Under the pieces are notes generated by a model. That model was not told the DNA's origin and did not search any database. It saw nothing but the letters and a program-made list of their open reading frames with translations. The position numbers were made by a program, and so were the translations under genes. Shown here in pieces: positions 1-7,609 of a stretch of DNA of 64,000 bases (its first letter is position 1; every line of letters starts with the position of its first letter). Source of the stretch: Mycobacterium barrassiae (GTDB taxonomy: Bacteria; Actinomycetota; Actinomycetes; Mycobacteriales; Mycobacteriaceae); the NCBI RefSeq assembly GCF_025822765.1, contig NZ_JACKUK010000039.1, forward strand, positions 1 to 64,000, given 5' to 3'.

Positions 1-1
1 C

Positions 2-94
2 ATCCTCCACGGCTGCCTGCGCCACCGCACCGCATACGACGAGCAGACAGCATGGTCGCACCGCCAAAACATCCCCACCGCAAAGGCCGCTTGA
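2..94 (+). mobile_element. C-terminal tail of an IS110-family transposase (cut by window edge)
   Basis: The first readable frame encodes about 30 residues, ILHGCLRHRTAYDEQTAWSH and a short tail, ending at TGA. This resembles the extreme C-terminus of IS110/IS1111-type transposases, which typically end with an ILHGCL..TxYDExxAW motif after the transposase_20 domain. Everything upstream lies outside the window, so it cannot be said whether the element is intact. The following 200 bases are non-coding and structured, and the next gene begins at about 304, so this marks a mobile-element junction. The call rests on a short segment only. Confidence 0.5.
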
Positions 95-103
95 CAACTT
101 GCG

Positions 104-303
104 CACTTGGGATGTCTAACCGGGGTGGTCGGAGGAGACCACCTTTCTGGTTGCACCGCAGCCCCTCCGAGCCTTCGGGGGCGCGGCTCATCGGGGCATT
201 GGTGTAACACGGCAAACGTAAGTCCGCCGGTTGAGAGCGAGCTAAACGAAACCTGGGAAGTTGATATGTAAACCCTGGTGGAAGGTGTCGAAGGAATCAG
301 GCA
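104..303 (+). other. Structured non-coding stretch, possible mobile-element or group II intron remnant
   Basis: No coding frame is convincing here. The stretch forms clear hairpins: bases 124-130 pair with 137-143 (GGTGGTC/GACCACC), and 161-165 pair with 178-182 (GCCCC/GGGGC). It continues with an A-rich, purine-rich segment (GTAAGTCCGCC, GAGCGAGCTAAACGAAACC, GGAAGGTGTCGAAGG) whose texture resembles domain I of bacterial group II introns. The segment lies directly downstream of an IS110 transposase end and runs into the 3' end of the next, oppositely oriented gene. The intron assignment is a guess from texture; non-coding end sequence of the IS element is the alternative. Confidence 0.3.
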
Positions 304-888
304 CTACTGGTTGAGGTGAACCGGATGTCCCTCGATGTACGTGATGGGTTGCAGAGCGTCAGCGTCTTCTGACCGCACAGCAGTCTCATCGGACTCGCCC
401 CGTGGGTGATCCGTCGGTAGATCGTGGGCGGTTTTCGCACCGCGCGTCGCGATGGCCAGCAGCTTTTCGGGGGTCGATACGTCGTCGGGGTCGGCCGCGG
501 CCATCACCGCGGCGCGCGCAGCGGCCGGGTCGGTGTCCGGGGGAACCACAAGCAATACAAGGGTTCCGAACTTCTTCCCGCTGACGCTCAGCGTGTTCGG
601 CGAGGTACTGCTGGGCTCGAGGATCACGCTGTGTCCGCGAAACTCCATCCGCAATGATGCTGAGGCCCAAGCGTTCTCATCGTAGATAACCCGCTCGATG
701 ATCCCTGATCCCGACGTCAGAGCCGGCAGCAGGTCGAGCAGTTCGAGGTACAGCTGGTCGGTTCGTGGCCACCAGCCGCCCTGCACAACGCCCGCGGCGC
801 CGCGTTCGGGCTTCAGCTGCAGTCGGGGATGTGCGATCGTCCATCGGCGAACTTGGGAGATGTCGAAGGATAAGGGTGGTGCGGACAT
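304..888 (-). CDS. DUF5994 family protein
   Basis: This 194-residue protein matches the mycobacterial DUF5994 family, whose members are usually 150-190 residues and often sit beside stress genes such as Rv1733c homologues. The conserved part spans roughly residues 15-125, including GGWWPRTDQLYLELLDLLPAL, the RVIYDENAW segment and a short hydrophobic strand GTLVLLVVPP. No signal peptide or membrane helix is visible, so it is probably cytoplasmic. Its function is not known. The last 35 or so residues are low in conserved features and are encoded right at the junction with the structured mobile-element-like stretch, so the native C-terminus may have been altered there. It is read in the same direction as the Rv1733c-like gene that ends 53 bases upstream. 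Confidence 0.75.
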   Translation of the reverse strand: MSAPPLSFDISQVRRWTIAHPRLQLKPERGAAGVVQGGWWPRTDQLYLELLDLLPALTSGSGIIERVIYDENAWASASLRMEFRGHSVILEPSSTSPNTLSVSGKKFGTLVLLVVPPDTDPAAARAAVMAAADPDDVSTPEKLLAIATRGAKTAHDLPTDHPRGESDETAVRSEDADALQPITYIEGHPVHLNQ

Positions 889-941
889 GATTCTGCTCTT
901 CTGTAGACGGGAATTTGGGGTTCGTGCGGTGCGGTGGCCTG

Positions 942-1595
942 TTAGGGCTCGCTGGGTTTACGTCCGCTACCCCCGATCAGGGTGTCAAGGGCGCGTTGCC
1001 ATCTGATGGCGCGGACGCGGTCACACACCACCTGGACAACTGCCACCAGCAGCGCCATGGCGGCGGTGACGCCTGCCCACATGAACAGCGCGGCCGTGAC
1101 CGCATCCACCCCTGCGCGGCTGGTCGGAGTCGGTTCATCGGTCAGCGCCCCGCTGTCGTCGACCCAGATCGTGACGTGATTGCCGGGCTTGCTCGCCGGC
1201 TGCGCCTCGACCGCGCCGGTGTTCTCGGATCCGGCAGCCGTCCACCGGGCCATCATGGTGGCAGTCTCTGTTTGCGAAATATCCTGGGCGGCTGCGTCGT
1301 CGGTGATCGTCGCGCTGACGAGGTGCCGAGTCTGGTGCTGCTGGGCGTAGATGTCGCGGCGTGAGTCGTAAACGGCGGTGCCGATTGCGGCGGCGACCGG
1401 GAAGGTCACGAGCGACACCACGACGGCCACAGCCAGGACCAGCGCCTGGATCCGATCGCTGGCGCGTAGCAGCGGATTACGGCGAAACAGCGCAAGGACG
1501 GGCCACTCTGGCAACCGCACCGTGAAGGTCTCCAGGGCTTCCTCAGCCGTCGTGTGGTCGCTGATCAATCGATCATGCGGACGCGGGGCAGTCAT
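942..1595 (-). CDS. Rv1733c-like membrane protein
   Basis: The protein (217 residues from the ATG at 1595, preceded by GAGAGG) has the layout of the mycobacterial Rv1733c family: a short cytoplasmic N-terminus with FRRNPLLRASDR, a first membrane helix at about 49-75, a periplasmic stretch of about 90 residues containing YDSRRDIYAQQHQTRH, and a second helix at about 166-192 followed by a basic tail. In M. tuberculosis Rv1733c is a latency antigen of the DosR regulon; I did not find a convincing DosR box in the 480 bases upstream. The role is unknown. The longer open frame that starts at 1856 is rejected because its first 87 residues look non-coding and the ATG at 1595 has a good ribosome site. 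Confidence 0.85.
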   Translation of the reverse strand: MTAPRPHDRLISDHTTAEEALETFTVRLPEWPVLALFRRNPLLRASDRIQALVLAVAVVVSLVTFPVAAAIGTAVYDSRRDIYAQQHQTRHLVSATITDDAAAQDISQTETATMMARWTAAGSENTGAVEAQPASKPGNHVTIWVDDSGALTDEPTPTSRAGVDAVTAALFMWAGVTAAMALLVAVVQVVCDRVRAIRWQRALDTLIGGSGRKPSEP

Positions 1596-2081
1596 TGAAA
1601 TCCTCTCGTGGCGAGCAGCTTTGCATGGCATGGGGTGAGTAGGTGTCGGCTTGCACCGCCCAGCACGCCTCGACCTCTCACACCGTCTGGGTTCACATCC
1701 ATCGTGGCGGGGATGGCGGGCCCTGGCTTGCCCGTGCCGAACAACGTTACGGCTGGGCTTTGTCGCGATGTGACAGCACAGCCCCGTGAGGCAGTGCCGC
1801 GGCCGGATTGTCGTCGTGCGATAACCAGCCACCTCATGGTTGTCCTGACAGCGCAACGGCTGGAGCGCCCCGCGCGAGCATCATGGAGCTAGTAAGCAGA
1901 CTAGATCGCACACCTGACCGCCAGATAGTGACCGGGGTTGGTGCGCAACGCCGTTGCGAGCCGCGATCGACGCTGCTGCTCCAGCCGCCCGCCTCGGCGG
2001 GCAACCCGGTCGCCAAGGGCGGGCGTCCGCCGTTGCGCTCTGCCCTTGGCGACACCATTGTCAAAGCGAGAAGTGAATACC
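1596..2081. promoter_or_regulatory. Intergenic region with two strong hairpins before the Gre-like gene
   Basis: No gene is supported here. Two consecutive hairpins lie in the last 100 bases, on the leader side of the Gre-like gene: 1987-1993 pairs with 1996-2002 (GCCCGCC/GGCGGGC), and 2011-2020 pairs perfectly with 2042-2051 (CGCCAAGGGC/GCCCTTGGCG). The second hairpin ends 30 bases before the start codon. The other half must hold the promoter for the Rv1733c-like gene on the minus strand. No T-run follows either hairpin, so they are more likely leader structures than an intrinsic terminator. Confidence 0.45.
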
Positions 2082-2624
2082 ATGAATATGACTAGTGCCC
2101 ATGATGTTCCGCTGACCCGCCAGGACCGCATTCGGCTGACCAATGAATTGACGTCACTTCGTAGGCGGCCCTGCGTCGAGGTGCCCGACGACTACATCGA
2201 GACCCCCGAAAGCCGTTCCCGCTACCTGGCACGCCGGGCGCGCATCCGCCACATCGAAGATGTGCTCGCGCAGGCGCGCGTTGATGACGACTTGACCGAC
2301 GATGACGTCGCCAAGCCGGGCATGGTCCTGACCGTTCGTTACGACGACAGCGGCGGCACAGTGACATTCATCCTCGGTGGCCACGGCGCCGGTGACGAAG
2401 ACAACAACATCTACCCGTTGCGGTCGCCGATTGGGCGCGCCATCGCCGGCGCCCGCCCAGGGGAGAAGCGCACGTTGCGCCTGCTCACCAGCCCGGCAAT
2501 CGCGGTGACATTGCTCAGCGTCCGGCCTGCCGTGTCCAGGGGTGCGAGGAGATGCCGCTCTCGGCGCCACGGTCGCGCCGACAGCGCCTCTAGTGCCAGA
2601 TCGAGCCGGTCAGACGTGGCGTGA
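2082..2624 (+). CDS. GreA/GreB-family elongation-factor-like protein
   Basis: The product (180 residues from ATG 2082) has a charged helical N-terminal half (about residues 10-65, LTRQDRIRLTNELTSLRRRP and ARRARIRHIEDVLAQARVDD), as expected for a Gre coiled coil, followed by a C-terminal GreA/B-type domain at about 75-150 with the hallmark SPIGRAIAGARPGE (Gre consensus SPLGRALLGKxxGD). Gre factors bind the RNA polymerase secondary channel; diverged members (Rnk-like, Rv3788-like) can inhibit rather than rescue transcription. The N-terminal arm is short and lacks an obvious acidic tip pair, so cleavage activity is doubtful. The 30-residue Arg/Ser-rich tail after 150 is unusual. The open frame extends upstream to 1938 but that part is compositionally unlike protein. 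Confidence 0.7.
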   Translation: MNMTSAHDVPLTRQDRIRLTNELTSLRRRPCVEVPDDYIETPESRSRYLARRARIRHIEDVLAQARVDDDLTDDDVAKPGMVLTVRYDDSGGTVTFILGGHGAGDEDNNIYPLRSPIGRAIAGARPGEKRTLRLLTSPAIAVTLLSVRPAVSRGARRCRSRRHGRADSASSARSSRSDVA

Positions 2625-2909
2625 TCCTGCTCGCAGGGCTAACGCACAGAGTTGCAACAGCTTTGGCGCTGATCTGAGCTTGCCCGCTGGCGACAACAAG
2701 ACTGTCTAGCCTTGTCGAGATCGGATAGCGCAAGCGCGGCGGTTGTCGTATTGAATGGAATCAGCCCTGGTCGAACGCGCCGCTGCGCGGACGCCGGCAG
2801 CCAACTACTGCAACAACATTCAGTCTCGACACACAGTTTGTCGGGCCTGCTTGGTGTGCCGGCGTGACCTAGAGGGCAGCGAAATAGACACGTAGAGAGG
2901 GAGATTGAG

Positions 2910-3233
2910 ATGAAGAATATCGCCGCAACAGTGGGAACGATTGTCGCAACCGCCGCGCTCGGCCTGAGCGCCGCCGGCGCCGCCAGCGCCGCGCCCAGCG
3001 GCGCCGACACAGCCGATCAGACCATCAGCCAACTTCAATCCGAGGGATACAACGTGATCGTCAGCCGAACCGGTACCGGCTCAACCGATCAGTGCGCGGT
3101 GGTCGCAGTCCGCCCGGGCCAGACATACTCGCGCACCGACTCCGGCGTGCCTGGACACATGCTCGGTACGCCTGGGCCCAACATCGCCACGACTGTGATG
3201 AACAAGACGGCGTACGTGACGCTCAGCTGTTGA
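2910..3233 (+). CDS. Small exported protein with terminal cysteine
   Basis: This 107-residue protein begins with a clear Sec signal peptide (residues 1 to about 28, KN then a hydrophobic core and ASAAP). The mature part of about 80 residues holds two cysteines, Cys62 in STDQCAVVAV and the C-terminal Cys107, suggesting a disulfide that ties the end of the chain back to the middle strand. This pattern is common in short mycobacterial secreted proteins of unknown function. The ribosome site AGAGAGGGAG precedes the ATG. It is followed by a strong intrinsic terminator, so it is a single-gene transcription unit. Confidence 0.75.
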   Translation: MKNIAATVGTIVATAALGLSAAGAASAAPSGADTADQTISQLQSEGYNVIVSRTGTGSTDQCAVVAVRPGQTYSRTDSGVPGHMLGTPGPNIATTVMNKTAYVTLSC

Positions 3234-3256
3234 TGATCGCAGCTGCGACCGGACGG

Positions 3257-3285
3257 CAGGCCCCTTTGAACAAGGGGCCTGTTTC
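3257..3285 (+). terminator. Intrinsic terminator of the small exported protein gene
   Basis: A perfect 10-bp stem, CAGGCCCCTT (3257-3266) with AAGGGGCCTG (3272-3281), has a 5-base loop and is followed by TTTCC. It lies 24 bases after the stop codon. Confidence 0.85.
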
Positions 3286-3339
3286 CGTTCGCCGGCTCGC
3301 ACGAGATGGAGTCACAAGCACTTCGTAATTGTTCATGAT

Positions 3340-3395
3340 TACCGAACGGTATATCAGGCAAAATCACGTGGACGTGAACGGTACCGGTCCCGTTC
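3340..3395. promoter_or_regulatory. Two palindromic candidate operator sites upstream of the EamA gene
   Basis: Site one is TACCGAACGGTA (3340-3351). Site two is GAACGGTACCGGTCCCGTTC (3376-3395), a 20-base near-perfect palindrome. Both contain GAACGGTA and both lie in the 70 bases before the transporter start, the expected place for a repressor. No regulator gene is adjacent. Confidence 0.5.
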
Positions 3396-3404
3396 AATGC
3401 AGGA

Positions 3405-4277
3405 GTGACCACGAACCAGGCGCGCACCGGAGCCTTCATGGCGATGGGCTCGATGCTCTGCGTTCAGCTCGGCCTCGCGATCGCGGTCACCTTGATCGAC
3501 CGGATCGGCGTCGAGGGCGCGGCATGGCTGCGCCTGGCGTGGGCCGGGGTTCTGCTGCTGCTGATCGTCCGGCCCAAGCGTGCCGCATTCACGCGCTCCA
3601 GCTTCGGGATGTGCGTCGTGCTCGGTGTGGTCACCGCGGCCATCACGCTTCTGTTCATGGCAGCCCTCGACCGGATCCCGCTGGGAACGGCGAGCGCGTT
3701 GGAGTTCCTCGGCCCACTCGGCGTCGCGGTGGCGCACGGCAAGGGCAGGCAGCGGTTCGTCTGGCCGGGCCTGGCAGGGCTCGGTGTCGTGCTGCTGACC
3801 CAGCCGTGGGCCGGCGTCATCGATCCCGTCGGCGTCATGTTCGCCTTGGGCGCGGCCGTGTGCTGGGCGACCTACATCCTGCTGACCCAGCGCGTCGGTG
3901 ACCAGGTGGCCGGCATCAGCGGTCTCGCGGTGTCCATGCCTGTCGCCGCACTGGTGGCCACTGTCACGGTCGGGCCTGCCGTGTTGCCGCGGATGACGCC
4001 CGACATCCTGCTGATCGGTATCGGCCTGGCGATCCTGCTACCCGTCGTGCCGTTCGCCCTCGAGCTACTGGCGCTGCGGCGATTGACCGCTGCCGCTTTC
4101 GGGACGCTGATGGCGCTCGAACCCGCATTCGCGATGATCATCGGGCTCATCGTGTTGCATCAAATGCCGGGCGCCGCTGGGGTCGTCGGGATCGGCTTCG
4201 TGGTCGCCGCGGGGATCGGGGCCGCGCGTAGCGGTGCGCGTACGCAGGCGCCTGTCCCCGCCGGAGTCAATTCCTAA
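3405..4277 (+). CDS. EamA/RhtA-type drug/metabolite exporter
   Basis: The protein (290 residues) shows about ten hydrophobic helices arranged as two EamA repeats, the layout of the DMT superfamily and in particular of RhtA-like threonine/homoserine exporters. Features include the first-helix GSMLCVQLG segment, [17 protein letters not shown] after the fourth helix, and [25 protein letters not shown] in the second repeat. It should sit in the inner membrane and export a small amino-acid-like solute; the substrate cannot be read from sequence. The GTG at 3405 gives the longest frame, but the ATG at 3438 with CGGAG five bases before it is an attractive alternative start. The gene lies behind two palindromes and 14 bases before the Ddn-like gene, so the two may be cotranscribed. 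Confidence 0.85.
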   Translation: MTTNQARTGAFMAMGSMLCVQLGLAIAVTLIDRIGVEGAAWLRLAWAGVLLLLIVRPKRAAFTRSSFGMCVVLGVVTAAITLLFMAALDRIPLGTASALEFLGPLGVAVAHGKGRQRFVWPGLAGLGVVLLTQPWAGVIDPVGVMFALGAAVCWATYILLTQRVGDQVAGISGLAVSMPVAALVATVTVGPAVLPRMTPDILLIGIGLAILLPVVPFALELLALRRLTAAAFGTLMALEPAFAMIIGLIVLHQMPGAAGVVGIGFVVAAGIGAARSGARTQAPVPAGVNS

Positions 4278-4291
4278 CTACGCTCGGATCC

Positions 4292-4642
4292 ATGGCCAGT
4301 GGATTCTTCAGTTCTCCCTTCATCGGACCCATGAACAAGATGTTCGGCGCGCTGATCAACGCGCCGGTCCTCGGATCGCTGGTACGGCGCACCATGATCA
4401 ACATCCGCTACGTCGGACGCCGCTCCGGCAAAACCATCGAGACCCCCATCGGTTACCGGCGCACCGCCGACGGGATACTCATCAACGTCATGTCGCCCGA
4501 CAACAAGACGTGGTGGCGCAACTTCCTCGGTGACGGTGCCCCGATCACCCTGGTGAAGTTCGACGGCGGCCAGGACCGCACCGGCCACGCCGTCGCCCAC
4601 CGTGACGCCGCCGGCCGGGTGTCGGTGGCGGTCACGCTGTAG
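4292..4642 (+). CDS. Ddn-like deazaflavin (F420)-dependent nitroreductase family protein
   Basis: This 116-residue protein belongs to the Ddn/FDOR-B-like family: NIRYVGRRSGKTIETPIGYRR near residues 34-54, followed by the strand-rich split-barrel core with NKTWWRNFLGDG and a final VTL. Family members use reduced coenzyme F420 to reduce quinones or nitroaromatics and are abundant in mycobacteria. The length is somewhat shorter than the 150 residues of Ddn, mainly at the N-terminus. It lies immediately downstream of the EamA transporter and is convergent with the polyamine operon; its stop codon directly abuts the last codon of potC, leaving no intergenic space. Confidence 0.8.
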   Translation: MASGFFSSPFIGPMNKMFGALINAPVLGSLVRRTMINIRYVGRRSGKTIETPIGYRRTADGILINVMSPDNKTWWRNFLGDGAPITLVKFDGGQDRTGHAVAHRDAAGRVSVAVTL

Positions 4643-5488
4643 TCAGCCCTCGAACCTCTTGCGTCGCAGCAGGGTTCCGGCGGCGAGCAGGATCAGGCTG
4701 ACCACCAGGATCGCGGTGGCCAACACGTTGATCTGTGGCGGCACCGCGGCCTTTACGGCGGCGTTCACGTACAGCGGGTACGTCACCGTCGATCCGCTGA
4801 CGAAATACGTGATGATGAAGTCGTCGAGCGAGAGTGCGAACGACAGCATCGCGGCCGCCACGATCCCCGGAATGATCAGCGGCAGTGTCACTTTGAAGAA
4901 CGTGCGCAGCGGACTTGCGCCGAGGTCCAGCGACGCGTCCTCCAACGTCCAGTCGAAGCCACGTACCCGGGCGCGCACCGTCATCGCGATGAAGCTGACC
5001 TCGAAGGCGATGTGTGCGATGAGGATCGTCGTATATCCCGCGGCCCACCCGAAGTCGAGAAACAGCGTCAACAGCGCCGCACCCATCACGACTTCTGGCG
5101 CGGTGAGCGGAAGGATGAGGAAGGTGTCGACGGCTCTCTGACCCCGCCAGCGTTGCCGCACCAGGGCGATGGCCACCAACGTGCCCAGCACCAGCGCGAT
5201 CGCGGTCGACACCGCCGCGACGTTCAGGCTCAGCTTGAGCGCCTCGGTCAGAGCGGGGTACTTGAACGGGTTCGCCCAGTTATCCAGCGTGAAGCCCTGC
5301 CACGTGTAGTTGAACTTGCCCGCCGGCTTGTTGAACGAGAACAGAATGATGACGAATATCGGCAGGAACAGGTAGAGCAACACCAACCCGGCGACGATCC
5401 GCATCAGCAGGTCGCCCCACCGCGGACTACCCTTGACCTTTTTCGCGGGCGCGGGGCTGGTGGCGGCCTCCATGGCAGCGAGTGTCAT
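4643..5488 (-). CDS. potC: Polyamine-type ABC transporter permease (PotC-like)
   Basis: The product (281 residues) is an inner-membrane permease of the spermidine/putrescine type. Six hydrophobic helices are visible, and the cytoplasmic EAA loop that contacts the ATPase is seen in EDASLDLGASPLRTFFKVTL. It starts with ATG at 5488, overlapping the stop of potB by four bases (ATGA), which implies translational coupling. It is the last gene of a four-gene operon potA-potD-potB-potC on the minus strand, so it forms the heterodimeric channel with PotB. Polyamine or a related cationic substrate is inferred from family resemblance; such systems can also carry other small molecules. Confidence 0.88.
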   Translation of the reverse strand: MTLAAMEAATSPAPAKKVKGSPRWGDLLMRIVAGLVLLYLFLPIFVIILFSFNKPAGKFNYTWQGFTLDNWANPFKYPALTEALKLSLNVAAVSTAIALVLGTLVAIALVRQRWRGQRAVDTFLILPLTAPEVVMGAALLTLFLDFGWAAGYTTILIAHIAFEVSFIAMTVRARVRGFDWTLEDASLDLGASPLRTFFKVTLPLIIPGIVAAAMLSFALSLDDFIITYFVSGSTVTYPLYVNAAVKAAVPPQINVLATAILVVSLILLAAGTLLRRKRFEG

Positions 5489-6360
5489 ACGAGATCCTCC
5501 GTGCCCAGCGCGCGGGTGTAGAGCAAGACGCCAACCAAGATGATGAGCATCAACACCAGGCTCAGCGCCGCCGCGGCGGGGTAGTCCTTGACCACGAGGA
5601 ACTGTTTCTGGATGACGTTTCCGATCATCGTGGTCTGCGTACTGCCCAGATAGTCGGCGTTGATGAAGTCACCCACGGCAGGGATGAAGACGAGCATGCT
5701 GCCTGCCAGCACACCGGGCATCGACAGCGGCAGAATGACTTTCGTGAAGCTGCGCACGTTCGACGAGTACAGATCCTTGGACGCCTCGATCAGCCGCGGG
5801 TCGATCTTCTCGAGGCTGACGTACAGCGGCAGGATCATGAAGATGATCCAGTTGTAGGTGAGCCCGCCGATCACCGCCCAACTCGTGGACAGCAGCCTGC
5901 CCTCCTCGGGAAGCAGACCGATGGTGCCCAACGCGCTCACCAACCAGCCCTCGTCCGCCAGGATCGTCTTCCACGCGATGGTGCGGATCAGGAACGTCAC
6001 GAAGAACGGCAGGATCACCAGCCCGAGGATCAGGTTCTTGTAGCGACCCGCCTTGAACGCGATGACGTAGGCGAGCGGGAACGCCAACACCAGACACAAC
6101 ACCGTTGCCGCCAGGGCGTAGGTGAACGACCGGACGATCTGGTCCTGGTAATGGCTGAACGCGTCCAGGTAGTTCGCGAAGTCCCACGAGAACGTCAGCG
6201 TCGGCAGATACACCGACCCACCGGATGTCGACAGCGACGTCCTCGCCAGGGTGAAAAACGGGACCACGAAAAAGATTCCGAGGTACACGAGCGCCGGCAG
6301 GACCATCAAATACGGGGCGATTTTGCTCCGCTGCCGACTGCTGGTGGCGACACCTGCCAT
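5485..6360 (-). CDS. potB: Polyamine-type ABC transporter permease (PotB-like)
   Basis: This 291-residue protein is the partner permease. After a basic N-terminus it has about six membrane helices, a periplasmic loop with LSTSGGSVYLPTLTFSWDFANY and the EAA loop EASKDLYSSNVRSFTKVILP. Its stop overlaps the start of potC by four bases and its start lies three bases after the stop of potD, so the genes are tightly coupled. With PotC it would form the membrane channel for the solute delivered by PotD and powered by PotA. Confidence 0.88.
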   Translation of the reverse strand: MAGVATSSRQRSKIAPYLMVLPALVYLGIFFVVPFFTLARTSLSTSGGSVYLPTLTFSWDFANYLDAFSHYQDQIVRSFTYALAATVLCLVLAFPLAYVIAFKAGRYKNLILGLVILPFFVTFLIRTIAWKTILADEGWLVSALGTIGLLPEEGRLLSTSWAVIGGLTYNWIIFMILPLYVSLEKIDPRLIEASKDLYSSNVRSFTKVILPLSMPGVLAGSMLVFIPAVGDFINADYLGSTQTTMIGNVIQKQFLVVKDYPAAAALSLVLMLIILVGVLLYTRALGTEDLV

Positions 6361-6363
6361 CGA

Positions 6364-7551
6364 TCAGGCGCCGGTGACTGCTGCGTACAGCGTGTTGAAC
6401 TCCTGGGTCTGCTCATCGGTGAGCGCGGGCCACGACTTCACGTTGTCCAGGGTCGACTGCGGCGGGTTGATCAACGGATTGTCCGCCGCCGCGGGGTCCA
6501 CCTTGCGGAGTTCCTCGGTCATATCCGAGAGCACCGGAACGAACTGGGTGAACGCGACCAGCTTGGCGTAGTTGGCCCGGTCGTAGATGTAGTTGATCCA
6601 GGCCTCGGCGGCAGGCTGGTTCTTCGTGGTGTACGGAATCACCATGGTGTCGATGAACGTAGTGCCGCCCGACTCCGGAACGATGAACTCCAGATCGGGA
6701 TTGTCGGCCTGCAGCTGCACCACGTCACCCGAATACGCCTGGGCGATGGCCACATTGCCGGAGGCGAGGTCGTCGGCGTAGTCGTTGCCGGTGAAGCGTC
6801 GGATCTGGCCCCTGTCCTTCTGCTCCCGGATCAGGTCGATGGCCTTCTGCACCGTCTCGGTGCTCGGATCTTCGGGAGAGTTGCCCTGGGAGAGCATGAT
6901 CATGCCAAGGCCGTCCTGCGTGTCGGAGAACAGGCTGACCCGGCCCTTGAACGCCGGATCCCAGAGGTCCTCGATCTTAGTGATTTCGCGGCCGGTCGCG
7001 GCCTTGTTGTAGGCGATGCCGACGAGGCCGGACATGTAGGGCGCGAGGTACTTTCGGCCGGGGTCGACCTTGGAGTCGAGCAAATCCTTACGCAAATTCT
7101 TGCGGTTGGGCACGCCGGCGTCGCTGATCTCGTTGAGCCAACCCAGACCGTGCACGCGTGCAGCCATGAACTCGGTGGGCACCGCGAGGTCGGCACCGAT
7201 GTCCTGCTTACGCGAGAGTGGCTCCTTGACCTTGGCGAACCACTGCTCGTTGTCGTTGAAGTCTTCCTTGTAGTCCACGGTGACGCCGGTCGCAGTCTGG
7301 AAGGCTGCGACGAATCCGTCGGCCATGTACAGCGGCCAGTTCGAGACCCGCAGGGTTCCGGTGGCGGGGCCGCCGGTCTGTGCTGCGGTCTCGCCGGATT
7401 CACCGCCGTTCGAACCGCACGCGGCGAGGAAGGACGGACCAAGCGCGAGCGCCGCAGCGGCCGCGGCGCCACCGCCGATGAAGCGGCGGCGCGAGGTCCT
7501 GTTGGCGGCGAGCCGGGCGGCGAGTTCGAGGTCGATGTTCTTGGAGGACAT
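6364..7551 (-). CDS. potD: Polyamine-binding lipoprotein (PotD-like), Tat-type signal
   Basis: The protein (395 residues from ATG 7551) is a periplasmic solute-binding protein of the PotD/PotF group. It carries a twin-arginine motif (RRRFIGG at about 21-27), a hydrophobic stretch and a lipobox LAAC with Cys45, so it should be exported by Tat and lipid-anchored outside the membrane. The mature domain begins with LRVSNWPLYM, typical of this family, and has DYKEDFNDNEQWFAKVKEPL and PSTETVQKAIDLIREQKDRG. The open frame extends upstream to 7752, but that part overlaps potA and is rejected. It sits between potA (59 bases upstream) and potB (3 bases downstream). Confidence 0.9.
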   Translation of the reverse strand: MSSKNIDLELAARLAANRTSRRRFIGGGAAAAAALALGPSFLAACGSNGGESGETAAQTGGPATGTLRVSNWPLYMADGFVAAFQTATGVTVDYKEDFNDNEQWFAKVKEPLSRKQDIGADLAVPTEFMAARVHGLGWLNEISDAGVPNRKNLRKDLLDSKVDPGRKYLAPYMSGLVGIAYNKAATGREITKIEDLWDPAFKGRVSLFSDTQDGLGMIMLSQGNSPEDPSTETVQKAIDLIREQKDRGQIRRFTGNDYADDLASGNVAIAQAYSGDVVQLQADNPDLEFIVPESGGTTFIDTMVIPYTTKNQPAAEAWINYIYDRANYAKLVAFTQFVPVLSDMTEELRKVDPAAADNPLINPPQSTLDNVKSWPALTDEQTQEFNTLYAAVTGA

Positions 7552-7609
7552 GGCGACTGTGCCTTTCGTCGATGTGAAAAAGGGAGGCGGGTCGAGGCGA
7601 TCGGGTCGA

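Noticed and set aside
889-2081. DosR box upstream of the Rv1733c-like and DUF5994 genes
   Set aside because: No sequence close to the 20-base DosR palindrome was found on either strand.
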